Below are positions 25,350 through 34,623 of a DNA stretch of 64,000 bases, piece after piece. Every line of letters begins with the position of its first letter. Positions within the stretch are counted from its first letter, which is position 1. The notes below the pieces were generated by a model, which was not told the origin of the DNA, searched no databases, and saw nothing but the letters and a program-made list of their open reading frames with translations. The position numbers and the translations under genes were made by a program. Source of the stretch: Gracilibacillus timonensis (GTDB taxonomy: Bacteria; Bacillota; Bacilli; Bacillales; Amphibacillaceae). Location: NCBI RefSeq assembly GCF_900086715.1, contig NZ_FLKH01000011.1:620001-684000 (forward strand), in the 5' to 3' direction.

Positions 25350-26117
25350 ATGATCGACATTCATTGTCATATTCTACCGGGTATCGATGATGGAGCTAAG
25401 CATATGGCTGATAGTATCAGCATGGCTCAGAGTGCGGTATCGCAAGGTATTAATACTATTATTGCTACACCACATCATATGAATGGTACCTATAATAATT
25501 ATAAAACCGATATTATCGCAGGAGTACAGCAGTTAAACGAGGCCTTACAAGCAGAAAATATCCCACTTACCATTCTTTCCGGGCAAGAGATACGTATTTA
25601 TGGAGACATGGTAACCGACTTAGAAAATGGGGACCTCCTGCCTTTGAATGAAACAAGTGGCTATTTATTCGTGGAGCTTCCTTCTGGACAGGTTCCACGT
25701 TATACGGAACAATTACTATTTGATTTGCAAATGAAGGATATAAAACCGATTATTGTACATCCCGAGCGTAACCGCGAATTAATCGAAAACCCGAATATAT
25801 TATATGACCTAGTCAGTAATGGCACCTTGACGCAGGTGACGGCCGCAAGCGTAAATGGAAACTTCGGTAAAAAAATTAAGAAATTCAGCCTCCAGCTTAT
25901 CGAATCAAATCTTACCCATTTTATTGCTTCCGACGCCCATAATATTACGTCAAGAGGTTTTGTGATGCAAGAAGCTTATAGTGTGATTAAGCATAAATAT
26001 GGTGCTTCCGCCGTATATTGGTTTATGGAGAATGCCCAGTATATGATCGATGGTGAACTGGTCATTGGCGAGCCACCTGAACGAATCAGATCAAAGAAAA
26101 GATTCGGTATTTTCTAG
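25350..26117 (+). CDS. PHP-family protein-tyrosine phosphatase (YwqE/CpsB type)
   Basis: A 255-residue metal-dependent phosphatase that removes phosphate from the BY-kinase tyrosine cluster. The PHP metal ligands are visible in MIDIHCHILPGIDDGAKHM (residues 1-19), ATPHHMNG, GQEIRIYGD, PIIVHPERNRE and FIASDAHN. It starts after its own promoter and an AAAGGAAGGTG site, so phosphatase and kinase can be set separately. A small hairpin follows the gene. Confidence 0.94.
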   Translation: MIDIHCHILPGIDDGAKHMADSISMAQSAVSQGINTIIATPHHMNGTYNNYKTDIIAGVQQLNEALQAENIPLTILSGQEIRIYGDMVTDLENGDLLPLNETSGYLFVELPSGQVPRYTEQLLFDLQMKDIKPIIVHPERNRELIENPNILYDLVSNGTLTQVTAASVNGNFGKKIKKFSLQLIESNLTHFIASDAHNITSRGFVMQEAYSVIKHKYGASAVYWFMENAQYMIDGELVIGEPPERIRSKKRFGIF

Positions 26118-26186
26118 TTGTATGGAACTACTACCAATGATACAATGTCGAATGTATTGAAAATGAAAATAAATCATGTAACAAAA

Positions 26187-26207
26187 CCCTTTTTCAAATA
26201 AAAAGGG
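26187..26207 (+). terminator. Weak hairpin after the phosphatase gene
   Basis: CCCTTTTT pairs with AAAAAGGG over CAAAT, without a clear T-run after it. Confidence 0.35.
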
Positions 26208-26267
26208 ATTTGTGCATGTTGCCATATTAAGGATAAAAAATCATCATGTGAAGATTGGAGTTTTACG

Positions 26268-27152
26268 ATGAAACGTGTACGGAAGGCCATCATACCTGCT
26301 GCCGGATTGGGTACAAGGTTTTTACCAGTCACCAAGGCGATGCCGAAAGAAATGCTGCCGATTGTCGATAAGCCAACGATTCAATATATCGTCGAAGAAG
26401 CCATCGATTCGGGTATTGAGGACATTATTATTGTAACGGGTAAAGGGAAACGAGCAATCGAGGATCATTTCGATCACAACTACGAATTAGAAGACAATTT
26501 AATGAAGAAAGGCAAATTTGAGCTGTTAGAGAAAACGAAGCAATCGTCAAAGGTCACCCTTCATTACATACGTCAAAAGGAGCCACTCGGACTAGGTCAT
26601 GCCGTTTGGTGTGCACGCAAATTTATTGGGGAAGAGCCATTTGCTGTTCTTTTGGGAGACGATATTGTCCAAGCAGAAAAGCCATGTCTAAAGCAATTAA
26701 TCGATCACTATGAAGAAACAGGCGGTTCCGTGATCGGTGTGCAGCAGGTTCCTTATGATCAAACACATCGCTATGGTATTGTCGATCCAAACGAGCAAAA
26801 GGGAAACAGCTATTCCGTCAATCAATTTGTAGAGAAACCAGAGGCTGGTACAGCACCGTCTAATCTTGCTATTATGGGACGTTATGTCCTATCACCAAAG
26901 ATCTTCCCATATTTAGAAGATCAAGAACTAGGTGCTGGGGGAGAGGTTCAATTAACCGACGCGATTCAACGACTTAATGAAACACAAAGCGTATTTGCTT
27001 ATGATTTTGAAGGCAAACGATATGACGTCGGTGAGAAGATTGGCTTTATTCAGACGACGATTGAATTTGCGCTAGAAAACGAAGAAATCGGTCCAGATGT
27101 GCAAGCGATTATCACAAAGCTGGCAGAAGACTTGAAACAAAAACAAAACTAA
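26268..27152 (+). CDS. galU: UTP-glucose-1-phosphate uridylyltransferase, copy 2
   Basis: A 294-residue GalU enzyme with [27 protein letters not shown] and [12 protein letters not shown]. It is very similar along its whole length to the copy at 355-1230, differing mainly near the C-terminus, which points to an old duplication within the lineage. Here it sits in the capsule operon and probably supplies UDP-glucose to the UDP-glucose dehydrogenase at 56985 and to glycosyltransferases. Confidence 0.95.
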   Translation: MKRVRKAIIPAAGLGTRFLPVTKAMPKEMLPIVDKPTIQYIVEEAIDSGIEDIIIVTGKGKRAIEDHFDHNYELEDNLMKKGKFELLEKTKQSSKVTLHYIRQKEPLGLGHAVWCARKFIGEEPFAVLLGDDIVQAEKPCLKQLIDHYEETGGSVIGVQQVPYDQTHRYGIVDPNEQKGNSYSVNQFVEKPEAGTAPSNLAIMGRYVLSPKIFPYLEDQELGAGGEVQLTDAIQRLNETQSVFAYDFEGKRYDVGEKIGFIQTTIEFALENEEIGPDVQAIITKLAEDLKQKQN

Positions 27153-27169
27153 CGAGAGGGATGGCCCAG

Positions 27170-28993
27170 ATGGGATACAAACAACGAATAGGCTTGCTGG
27201 TATTACTAGATTCGGTGATTGTCAGTACGGCTATCTTTATCGCTACATGGATCGTCTATCCCAATTATGATAGTGATTCAAGGGTAATGATCATCACAGC
27301 GATCGCCTTGCTCTTGTTTCACCATCTCTTTGCCTTTATTTATCGGCTTTACCACAAGGTATGGTCTTATGCAAGTATTGGAGAACTGATGGCGATCGTC
27401 AAGGCGATTACGCTTACGATTATTGCCACAGCTGTTGTGCAGTTCTTTGTTAATGATTTTGGCTTACTACGGCGAGCCTTATTGGTAACTTGGCTGTTAC
27501 ATATTATTCTGATCGGCGGATCACGCTTTGTTTGGCGAATCTATCGCGATCGGTATATGAAAGATAATATCGAAAAGAAACGTACCTTAATTGTCGGCGC
27601 AGGAGCAGCAGGTGCGATGATTGCCCGCCAGTTGAAAAATGAACACAGCCAAACCGATTTATTGCCCGTAGCTTTTGCAGATGACGATATGGCTAAGCAT
27701 AAAATGCAGTTATATGATCTTCCGGTAGCGGGCAATATTAAAGCAATTCCTGAACTGGTCAAGGATATGGAAATTGAACAGATTGTTATTGCGATTCCGT
27801 CTTTATCTAACAGTGAACTATCCGAAATTGTCGCTATTTGTAACAGCACCAATGTCAAGGTACAGATGGTGCCGAAGATCGAGGATATTGTCTCTGGCAA
27901 AATATCCGTAAGCAACTTGAAAAACGTAGATGTCGAAGATGTGCTAGGGCGCGATCCAGTTGAATTAGATATCAATTCCATTTCTGAGTATGTCACGGGA
28001 AACACTGTGATGGTTACAGGTGCAGGAGGCTCAATAGGTTCCGAGATATGCCGGCAGCTCATGCGATTTTCTCCGTCTAAAATTCTATTAGTTGGACATG
28101 GAGAATTTAGCATTTATTCGATTGATATGGAATTGCGAAAGATTGTTGATTCAGAAACCGAAATTATACCAATTATTGCAGATGTTCAAGATCGAGAGCG
28201 CATATTCGAGATTGTCAGTCAACACCAGCCAAGAATTATCTATCATGCAGCAGCTCATAAACATGTACCATTGATGGAGTATAACCCACACGAAGCAGTG
28301 AAGAACAACGTGATTGGCACCCGTAACGTAGCTGAAGCAGCTGACACATACGGCATTCATACCTTTGTCTTAGTTTCTACCGATAAGGCTGTGAACCCTA
28401 CCAACGTTATGGGAGCAACCAAACGAATTGCTGAGATGGTGATTCAAGATTTGGCAAAACAAAGCAAGACAAAGTATGTGGCGGTACGCTTTGGCAATGT
28501 GTTAGGTAGCCGAGGGAGTGTAATCCCATTATTTCGCAAACAAATTGAAGACGGTGGTCCAGTTACGGTTACCCATCCGGATATGACGAGGTATTTTATG
28601 ACGATTCCAGAGGCTTCACGGCTAGTGATTCAAGCTGGAACACTGGCAAGAGGCGGCGAAATCTTTGTATTGGATATGGGAGAACCAGTGAAAATTGTTG
28701 ACTTAGCCAGAAATTTAATCAAGTTATCTGGTTTCACAGAAGATGAAATACCGATCGAATTTTCCGGTATCCGACCTGGTGAGAAGATGTACGAAGAACT
28801 GCTTGGGGAGGATGAAGTTCACCCTGAAGCTATTTTTGAGAAGATTTATATTGGGAAGACGGTGGATGTGGATCGAGAACCACTTCAAATGTTGATTAAT
28901 CAATTTTCGAACTATGAAAATACACAATTGAAAGAAACTTTGATGAGTATCGTCTATTTAGATACAGAAAAGAAGGCACAATCAGCAAATTAG
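27170..28993 (+). CDS. UDP-N-acetylglucosamine 4,6-dehydratase (PglF/CapD/EpsC type)
   Basis: A 607-residue membrane-bound nucleotide sugar dehydratase. Four membrane helices (residues about 6-130) are followed by a CoA-binding-like Rossmann domain (LIVGAGAAGAMIARQL) and a catalytic short-chain dehydrogenase domain with VTGAGGSIGSEICRQL and STDKAVNPTNVMGATKR; the M-x3-K replaces the usual Tyr-x3-Lys, as known for this group. It makes the 4-keto-6-deoxy sugar that the next gene aminates. ATG at 27170 is preferred because GAGAGGG lies nine bases upstream; the ATG at 27161 directly touches that site. Part of a four-gene set for a bacillosamine-type sugar. Confidence 0.92.
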   Translation: MGYKQRIGLLVLLDSVIVSTAIFIATWIVYPNYDSDSRVMIITAIALLLFHHLFAFIYRLYHKVWSYASIGELMAIVKAITLTIIATAVVQFFVNDFGLLRRALLVTWLLHIILIGGSRFVWRIYRDRYMKDNIEKKRTLIVGAGAAGAMIARQLKNEHSQTDLLPVAFADDDMAKHKMQLYDLPVAGNIKAIPELVKDMEIEQIVIAIPSLSNSELSEIVAICNSTNVKVQMVPKIEDIVSGKISVSNLKNVDVEDVLGRDPVELDINSISEYVTGNTVMVTGAGGSIGSEICRQLMRFSPSKILLVGHGEFSIYSIDMELRKIVDSETEIIPIIADVQDRERIFEIVSQHQPRIIYHAAAHKHVPLMEYNPHEAVKNNVIGTRNVAEAADTYGIHTFVLVSTDKAVNPTNVMGATKRIAEMVIQDLAKQSKTKYVAVRFGNVLGSRGSVIPLFRKQIEDGGPVTVTHPDMTRYFMTIPEASRLVIQAGTLARGGEIFVLDMGEPVKIVDLARNLIKLSGFTEDEIPIEFSGIRPGEKMYEELLGEDEVHPEAIFEKIYIGKTVDVDREPLQMLINQFSNYENTQLKETLMSIVYLDTEKKAQSAN

Positions 28994-29039
28994 TCTCATG
29001 AACTATTAAACTAACATCTTGGAAGGAAGTCTTAGAACT

Positions 29040-30170
29040 ATGGCGGAACGTATCTTCCTGTCTTCGCCGCATATGAGTGAAGAAGGATATGAACAACAAT
29101 ATGTACAAGAAGCATTTGACACCAATTGGATTGCCCCATTAGGTACCAATGTCAATGAATTTGAAAAAGAATTAGCAGAGATGGTAGGTTCAAAAGCAGC
29201 AGCTGCCCTATCTTCAGGAACGGCAGCCATTCATCTCGCTCTAAAAGCGGCAGGAGTCGGAGCAGGAGATATCGTATTTTGTTCAAGCTTAACTTTCTCG
29301 GCTACAGCGAACCCAATTATTTATCAGAATGCGACTCCCGTATTTATTGATAGTGATGAAAAGACATGGAATATGGATCCAGATGCTTTAGAAGAAGCCT
29401 TTAAAAAATATCCAGAAGTAAAGGCAGTATTACTTGTTCATCTTTATGGTCTATCTGCCGATATGGATCGCATAATGGAGATATGTAATCAATATAACGT
29501 AACAGTGATTGAAGACGCAGCAGAATCCTTAGGCGGTTATTACAAAGGACAGCATACAGGTACGTTTGGCGACTATGGTATTTTTTCTTTCAATGGAAAT
29601 AAGATTATCACAACCTCTGGCGGAGGCATGCTTGTATCCAACAACGAAGAGAAGGTTGCAAAAGCACGCTTTTGGGCAACCCAATCACGAGACCAAGCTC
29701 GACACTATCAACATAGTGAACTAGGTTATAATTATCGAATGAGCAATGTAACAGCAGGTATTGGTAGAGGACAACTGAGAGTATTGAAACAGCGAGTAGA
29801 AAAGAAAAAATACATTTTTGAATATTATAAACGTGAATTAGGTCATTTAGATGGTGTGGAATTTATGCCTGTGAACGAATGGGATAGTCCGAATTATTGG
29901 TTGAGTTCGTTACAATTGACCGGTAAAATAAGGCCAATCGATATCTTTGAAGCATTGGAAAAAGAAAATATTGAGTCAAGACCTGTGTGGAAGCCAATGC
30001 ATATGCAGCCTTTCTTCAAAGCGTATGATTTTGTGGGTAAGGGTGTTTCTGAGAAGTTGTTTGAGGATGGGGTTTGTTTGCCTAGTGATACGAAGATGAC
30101 GGATAATGAGTTGAAATTGGTTGTAGATATTATAAAGCAATGTTTTAAAATGGATTATGGAACTTTTTAA
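29040..30170 (+). CDS. DegT/DnrJ/EryC1 sugar aminotransferase (PglE/EpsN type)
   Basis: A 376-residue PLP enzyme. Signatures: ALSSGTAAIHLALKAAGVG, FCSSLTFSATANPIIYQ, VIEDAAESLGGYYKG, and the PLP lysine in FSFNGNKIITTSGGGML. Following a 4,6-dehydratase and preceding a PglC-like transferase, it most likely forms the 4-amino sugar of UDP-bacillosamine. The ATG at 29040 matches family starts; GGAAGGA is 12 bases upstream, a little far. The last stretch is still of normal composition; AT content rises sharply just after this gene. Confidence 0.93.
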   Translation: MAERIFLSSPHMSEEGYEQQYVQEAFDTNWIAPLGTNVNEFEKELAEMVGSKAAAALSSGTAAIHLALKAAGVGAGDIVFCSSLTFSATANPIIYQNATPVFIDSDEKTWNMDPDALEEAFKKYPEVKAVLLVHLYGLSADMDRIMEICNQYNVTVIEDAAESLGGYYKGQHTGTFGDYGIFSFNGNKIITTSGGGMLVSNNEEKVAKARFWATQSRDQARHYQHSELGYNYRMSNVTAGIGRGQLRVLKQRVEKKKYIFEYYKRELGHLDGVEFMPVNEWDSPNYWLSSLQLTGKIRPIDIFEALEKENIESRPVWKPMHMQPFFKAYDFVGKGVSEKLFEDGVCLPSDTKMTDNELKLVVDIIKQCFKMDYGTF

Positions 30171-30200
30171 AATTCTGGTTTAATTCGGAGGGAACTATCA

Positions 30201-30821
30201 TTGTATAATAAAATTTTTAAAAGAATATTTGATATTATTGCTTCGGCTATACTTATTGTTATATTGGTTCCTTTTATGTTGATAATTTCTCTTTTAGTGA
30301 GAATTAATTTGGGTAGCCCATTCATTTTCACTCAAGAAAGGGTAGGGCTAAATGGGGCTATATTTAAATTATATAAATTTAGAAGTATGACAAATGCAGT
30401 AGATAATAAAGGAAACTTGTTACCTAATAATAAAAGATTAACCAAATTTGGTAAAGTGTTAAGATCAACATCTATGGATGAATTACCAGAACTAATTAAT
30501 ATTTTAAAGGGAAATATGAGTTTCATTGGTCCTAGGCCTCTTTTAGTAGAATATTTACCTAGGTATAACGATGAACAAAAGAAACGACACAATGTGAGAC
30601 CTGGACTTACAAGTTTAACAGCAGTAAATGGACGTGCAAGTTTGTCTTGGGATGAAAAACTTAAAATGGATGTTTGGTATGTTAAAAATATTAATTTTTT
30701 ACTAGATATTAAAATTCTTTTAAAAACTGTAGTGACAGTTTTTAAAAGAGAAAATATCAATAGTAATAGAGGGAAATTCATGGGGAATGATAGTGAAGAC
30801 AAAAAGGAAAAATCAATTTAA
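30201..30821 (+). CDS. Undecaprenyl-phosphate sugar phosphotransferase (PglC/EpsL type)
   Basis: A 206-residue priming enzyme with one re-entrant membrane helix (about residues 11-32) and the conserved cytoplasmic core: FTQERVGLNGAIFKLYKFRSM, STSMDELPELINILKGNMSF, GPRPLL, and RHNVRPGLTSL. It transfers a sugar-1-phosphate, here probably the acetylated bacillosamine sugar, to undecaprenyl phosphate and starts the repeat unit. Its C-terminus is hydrophilic. It begins with TTG after a GGAGGGAAC site. First gene of the AT-rich block. Confidence 0.93.
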   Translation: MYNKIFKRIFDIIASAILIVILVPFMLIISLLVRINLGSPFIFTQERVGLNGAIFKLYKFRSMTNAVDNKGNLLPNNKRLTKFGKVLRSTSMDELPELINILKGNMSFIGPRPLLVEYLPRYNDEQKKRHNVRPGLTSLTAVNGRASLSWDEKLKMDVWYVKNINFLLDIKILLKTVVTVFKRENINSNRGKFMGNDSEDKKEKSI

Positions 30822-30841
30822 TTAAATGGTGAGGTTAAGAA

Positions 30842-31777
30842 ATGACCAAAGAGATTTCCATTGAAGAAATAATTAACTTTTTAGAAAAACAAAACTTGAA
30901 ATTTGATTTTAAAGGTAATAAAAAAGATAAAATAGATGGTTTTTCTACTCTCTTTAACTATCGGGAGAATACTTTAACTTTTGTATCTTCATTAAATAGA
31001 TTTAGTGATTACAGTAATTTATTTGAGGAACAAAAACTTCAATTAGTAATTGTAGACTCATCTGAAAACACTTATAATTGTTTTAAGAATGTCATAAAAA
31101 TAGAAAAGCCTAAAATGACTTTTTTTACAATATTAGACTACTTTTTTAGTTCAGAAAACAATAATACTTTAATTAGTACTGAAAAAGAATTTTATGAAAA
31201 CAATTCCTACGTCTCAAGCCAAGCAATAATAGGGAATAATGTAAAAATTGGTGTTGGATGTGTCATAGAAGAGGGTGTTGTTATTGGTAATGATACAGTG
31301 ATACATCATAATGTAGTTGTTAGAAGAAATGTAACTATTGGCAGTAATTGTTCAATACTTTCTGGGACGATAATAGGAGAGACAGGATTCAACCCTTTAA
31401 AAGCTGATGAAAACAAAAGAAATATGATTAAACATTACGGTGGGGTAGTTATTAAAGATGATGTTCATATAGGAGATTCTTGTAATATTAGTAGAGGAAC
31501 AATTGAAGATACTATAATAAACAAAGGTGTTAAACTGAATAAACAGGTAATTCTAGCTCATAATGTAGTTGTCGGTGAAAATACTGTGTTCACTTCTCCA
31601 GTTTTCGTTGGTGGAAGTGTTTTTATAGGGAATAATTGCCACGTGGCAGCAAGTGTAATTAGAAATCAATGTACAATTGGAAATAACGCTGTACTTGGTT
31701 TAGGGGCAGTTGTAATTAAAGATGTAGAAGCAGGGCAAACAGTAATAGGTAATCCTGCAAAACCAATGAAAAGATAG
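30842..31777 (+). CDS. LpxD-like left-handed beta-helix acyltransferase
   Basis: A 311-residue protein. An N-terminal domain of about 110 residues (LTFVSSLNRFSDYSNLF, VIVDSS) resembles the uridine-binding domain of LpxD. From about residue 120 hexapeptide repeats run to the end (IIGNNVKIGVGCVIEEGVVI, GNPAKPMKR), with the catalytic-type histidine in IKHYGGVVI or LAHNVVVG. Gram-positive bacteria lack lipid A, so this is most likely the N-acetyltransferase of the bacillosamine-type pathway, in place of the shorter PglD/EpsM. It is sited between the priming transferase and a PIG-L deacetylase. Confidence 0.8.
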   Translation: MTKEISIEEIINFLEKQNLKFDFKGNKKDKIDGFSTLFNYRENTLTFVSSLNRFSDYSNLFEEQKLQLVIVDSSENTYNCFKNVIKIEKPKMTFFTILDYFFSSENNNTLISTEKEFYENNSYVSSQAIIGNNVKIGVGCVIEEGVVIGNDTVIHHNVVVRRNVTIGSNCSILSGTIIGETGFNPLKADENKRNMIKHYGGVVIKDDVHIGDSCNISRGTIEDTIINKGVKLNKQVILAHNVVVGENTVFTSPVFVGGSVFIGNNCHVAASVIRNQCTIGNNAVLGLGAVVIKDVEAGQTVIGNPAKPMKR

Positions 31778-31788
31778 AGGTCGATTAA

Positions 31789-32439
31789 ATGAAAATATTA
31801 GTTTTTGCTCCACATAATGATGATGAAGTCTTAGGTGTAGGAGGCACAATTGCAAAGTATGCTGCTAAAGGACATGATGTTTATATTTGTGAAGTTACAA
31901 GTGGCAAAGATAAAGAAAGATTAAGTAATATCCAAAATGAAGCGTTAAATGCTCATAAGGTTCTAGGAGTAAAGGAGACATTCTTTTTGGACTTACCAGT
32001 AGTAGGCTTATCTGATATACCTACAAAAGAGTTAAATAAAGCATTCTTTGATATAGTAAAACAAATCAAGCCTGATATAGCATATATTCCACACAAAGGT
32101 GATATGCATATTGACCATACTATGGTAGCTGAGAGCGCGATGGTTGCCTTAAGACCAGCTAGTAATCCACAATTGAAAGCAATCTATGCATATGAAACAT
32201 TGTCTGAAACGGAATGGAATATACCATCTATTGATAATATATTTGTACCCAATGTGTGGACAGATATTACAAGTACATTTGATAAGAAAGTCGAGGCTAT
32301 GAAATGTTTTAAGTCGCAATTACATGATTTTCCCCACCCTCGTTCGTTAGAAGCTATTGAATCATTGTCGAAATTTCGAGGTTCAACCATTGTGGTTCAA
32401 AATGCCGAAAGTTTCATGTTAATTCGATCCATTTTGTGA
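31789..32439 (+). CDS. PIG-L family N-acetylglucosamine deacetylase
   Basis: A 216-residue zinc-dependent hydrolase. The metal site is in FAPHNDDEVLGVGGTIAKYA (His and Asp-Asp) and in HIDHTMVAESAM. The family removes N-acetyl groups from sugars or their lipid-linked forms. In this operon it may de-acetylate a sugar so that another group, such as an amino acid, can be attached; that is inference. It starts 12 bases after the acyltransferase gene. Confidence 0.9.
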   Translation: MKILVFAPHNDDEVLGVGGTIAKYAAKGHDVYICEVTSGKDKERLSNIQNEALNAHKVLGVKETFFLDLPVVGLSDIPTKELNKAFFDIVKQIKPDIAYIPHKGDMHIDHTMVAESAMVALRPASNPQLKAIYAYETLSETEWNIPSIDNIFVPNVWTDITSTFDKKVEAMKCFKSQLHDFPHPRSLEAIESLSKFRGSTIVVQNAESFMLIRSIL

Positions 32440-32469
32440 TATTAAACAATTAAATGGGAGGACTATAGT

Positions 32470-33603
32470 GTGCTTAATGAAATTGGTAGTCACTTCGAAT
32501 ATGATGATACATATATCAGAGATACTAATGAAAAAAATAACGACTGGTTACCGAAAATGCAAGATGCTAGTTTTACCTTTTCAGGAAGATCTGCGATTGA
32601 TTTAGTATTAAATGATATAAGTGAGACAAAAAGAGTTAAGAGTGTGTATATACCTGCTTATTGTTGTAGCTCTATGATAGAACCTTTTTTGAAAAAGAAT
32701 ATAAATGTATTTTTTTATAATGTACGCTTTGTTGCTGGCAAAGGTATTATATATGATTACAATCCTAAAGTAGAATGCGATATTTTCTTTGCTATGAGTT
32801 ACTTTGGGTTAGAGGAATTTAATTGTGACAATTTAATTGAGGAAATAAATAACCAAAGTACTATTGTGATAGAAGACATTACTCATAGGTTATTATGCGA
32901 TATCTCATATTCAACGAAAACCGATTATACAATAGCTAGTCTTCGTAAATGGTTTGGAATCCCTACAGGGGGATATGCAACTAAGAAAAATGGTACATTC
33001 AAAAATAAACCATTTAAATGCAGTGAGGAGTTTATACATAATAAAATAAAAGCGATGCAAGAAAAGTACCAATACGTAAAAGGTCAAGGTATTGATAAAA
33101 ATGAATTTATGGATAAGTTTAATAGTTATGAACAAACTTTGAAGGATATTGATTGGAGTTATGAAATTGATAGTACTTCATTTAATTGTATTCAAAGAGT
33201 TAATATAGAATCTATACGGAAATCTAGACGAAGTAATGCGGAAATATTGTATGCAAAGATAAATGAACTTGAATATATAAAACCTTTAATACCAAAGCCA
33301 GATTTAGGGGGGAAGTGTCCTCTATTTGTACCTGTAATGGTTTCGGGTAATAAAAGAGATGGTTTGAGAAATTTCTTAATACAAAATAACGTTTATTGTC
33401 CAGTGCATTGGCCAGCAGAAGGGATTATAGACTCAGATATTTGGAAACATGAATTATCATTAATTTGTGACCAGAGGTATTCTAGTACAGACATGCATCG
33501 TATTATTAATTTAATGAAACAGTGGGAATCAAAAATTGCAATAAATTATAGAGACAATATAAAAGACCACTATAATATTTCGAAAGTTAGTGAGGAATTA
33601 TGA
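32470..33603 (+). CDS. DegT/aspartate aminotransferase-fold PLP protein
   Basis: A 377-residue divergent fold-type I PLP protein. The beginning of the fold is seen in FTFSGRSAIDLVLNDI and VYIPAYCCSSMIEPFLKK, the PLP aspartate region in IVIEDITHRLLCDI, and the likely PLP lysine in IASLRKWFGIPTGGYA. It is further from the sugar aminotransferases than the gene at 29040. Such proteins often stand beside FemAB/GNAT genes in polysaccharide clusters, as here: the next gene overlaps it by four bases. GTG start with GGGAGGA. The amino acceptor is unknown. Confidence 0.75.
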   Translation: MLNEIGSHFEYDDTYIRDTNEKNNDWLPKMQDASFTFSGRSAIDLVLNDISETKRVKSVYIPAYCCSSMIEPFLKKNINVFFYNVRFVAGKGIIYDYNPKVECDIFFAMSYFGLEEFNCDNLIEEINNQSTIVIEDITHRLLCDISYSTKTDYTIASLRKWFGIPTGGYATKKNGTFKNKPFKCSEEFIHNKIKAMQEKYQYVKGQGIDKNEFMDKFNSYEQTLKDIDWSYEIDSTSFNCIQRVNIESIRKSRRSNAEILYAKINELEYIKPLIPKPDLGGKCPLFVPVMVSGNKRDGLRNFLIQNNVYCPVHWPAEGIIDSDIWKHELSLICDQRYSSTDMHRIINLMKQWESKIAINYRDNIKDHYNISKVSEEL

Positions 33604-34586
33604 GAGATATATATTTTGAAGAGAATTACGGGAAACTCTATGAGCAAATAGAAAATGGAACTTCAATGGTTTATAATTATGAAGATGACTTAGGAAAAGC
33701 TCACCATATGTTTATTAAAAGAGAGATTCCTTTTTCCATAGATGAAAATATTTACTATGATATAGTTACACCTTACGGTTATGGGGGGCCATCTATTGAG
33801 CCTGTTGATGAAAATAAAAGAGATGAACTAGTTCAAAACTTTATGGCTGGTTTAGATGATTTTTGTACGAAACAAAATATTGTAAGTGAATTTGTTCGTT
33901 TCCACCCTTTAATAGAAAATGCTTATGATTTTATGAAATACTATGATGTTTCTCAAATTAGAAATACTCTAGGAACAAGTCTAAATGAATATGACGATCC
34001 TTTCCAAACAGAATTTTCAAAGTCTTGCAGAAAGAATATTAGGCAATCTTTGAAAGCTGGAGTAACCTATCGAATAACTGAAAATCCAGAAGATGTTAGC
34101 CAATTCAAAGATATATATTATTCAACTATGGACCGAAACAAAGCCTCCGAGTATTACTATTTTGCTGAGGATTACTTTAATCTATGTTTAGAATATTTTA
34201 AGGATAATTTGTTATTAGTTGAAGCTATATTTGAGGGGGAAGTAATTGCAATGGGTTTTTACTTTATATATGGAGATTTTATACATACCCATCTTTCTGG
34301 AACGATAAGTGATTATTTACACTTATCGCCAGCGTATATATTAAGATATGCTTTAACTCAATGGGGTAAAGAAAAAGGATATAAGGTAATTCATCATGGC
34401 GGCGGAAGAAGTAACGATCCAAATGACTCGTTATATAAATTCAAAAAAAGATTTAGTAAAAATACGGAATTTAATTTTTTTATTGGTAAAAAAATATGGA
34501 ATAAAAATGTATATAAACAACTGTGTGAAATGAGTAATGCAGATAATAATAGCGATTTTTTCCCTGCCTATAGGTCGAAAGCATGA
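33600..34586 (+). CDS. FemAB-like GNAT acyl- or aminoacyltransferase
   Basis: A 328-residue protein with the double GNAT layout of FemX/FemAB and BioF2-like enzymes: YDIVTPYGYGGPSIEP, VRFHPLIENA, SKSCRKNIRQSLKAGV, then LVEAIFEGEVIAMGFYFIYG, and HHGGGRSNDPNDSLYKFKKRF near the end. Relatives add amino acids from aminoacyl-tRNA to peptidoglycan, or acyl groups to sugars. Its location in a capsule operon suggests modification of an amino sugar. It overlaps the upstream DegT-like gene by ATGA, so the two products are probably made together. Confidence 0.8.
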   Translation: MRDIYFEENYGKLYEQIENGTSMVYNYEDDLGKAHHMFIKREIPFSIDENIYYDIVTPYGYGGPSIEPVDENKRDELVQNFMAGLDDFCTKQNIVSEFVRFHPLIENAYDFMKYYDVSQIRNTLGTSLNEYDDPFQTEFSKSCRKNIRQSLKAGVTYRITENPEDVSQFKDIYYSTMDRNKASEYYYFAEDYFNLCLEYFKDNLLLVEAIFEGEVIAMGFYFIYGDFIHTHLSGTISDYLHLSPAYILRYALTQWGKEKGYKVIHHGGGRSNDPNDSLYKFKKRFSKNTEFNFFIGKKIWNKNVYKQLCEMSNADNNSDFFPAYRSKA

Positions 34587-34623
34587 TTGGGAACTAAAGA
34601 TACTGAAAGTACAGGTGAATTAT

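Noticed and set aside
26187-26207. Attenuator controlling the second galU
   Set aside because: The hairpin is short and has no T-run, and no alternative pairing partner was found.
27541-28113. 190-residue minus-strand frame
   Set aside because: Shadow of the 4,6-dehydratase gene, which has all family motifs.
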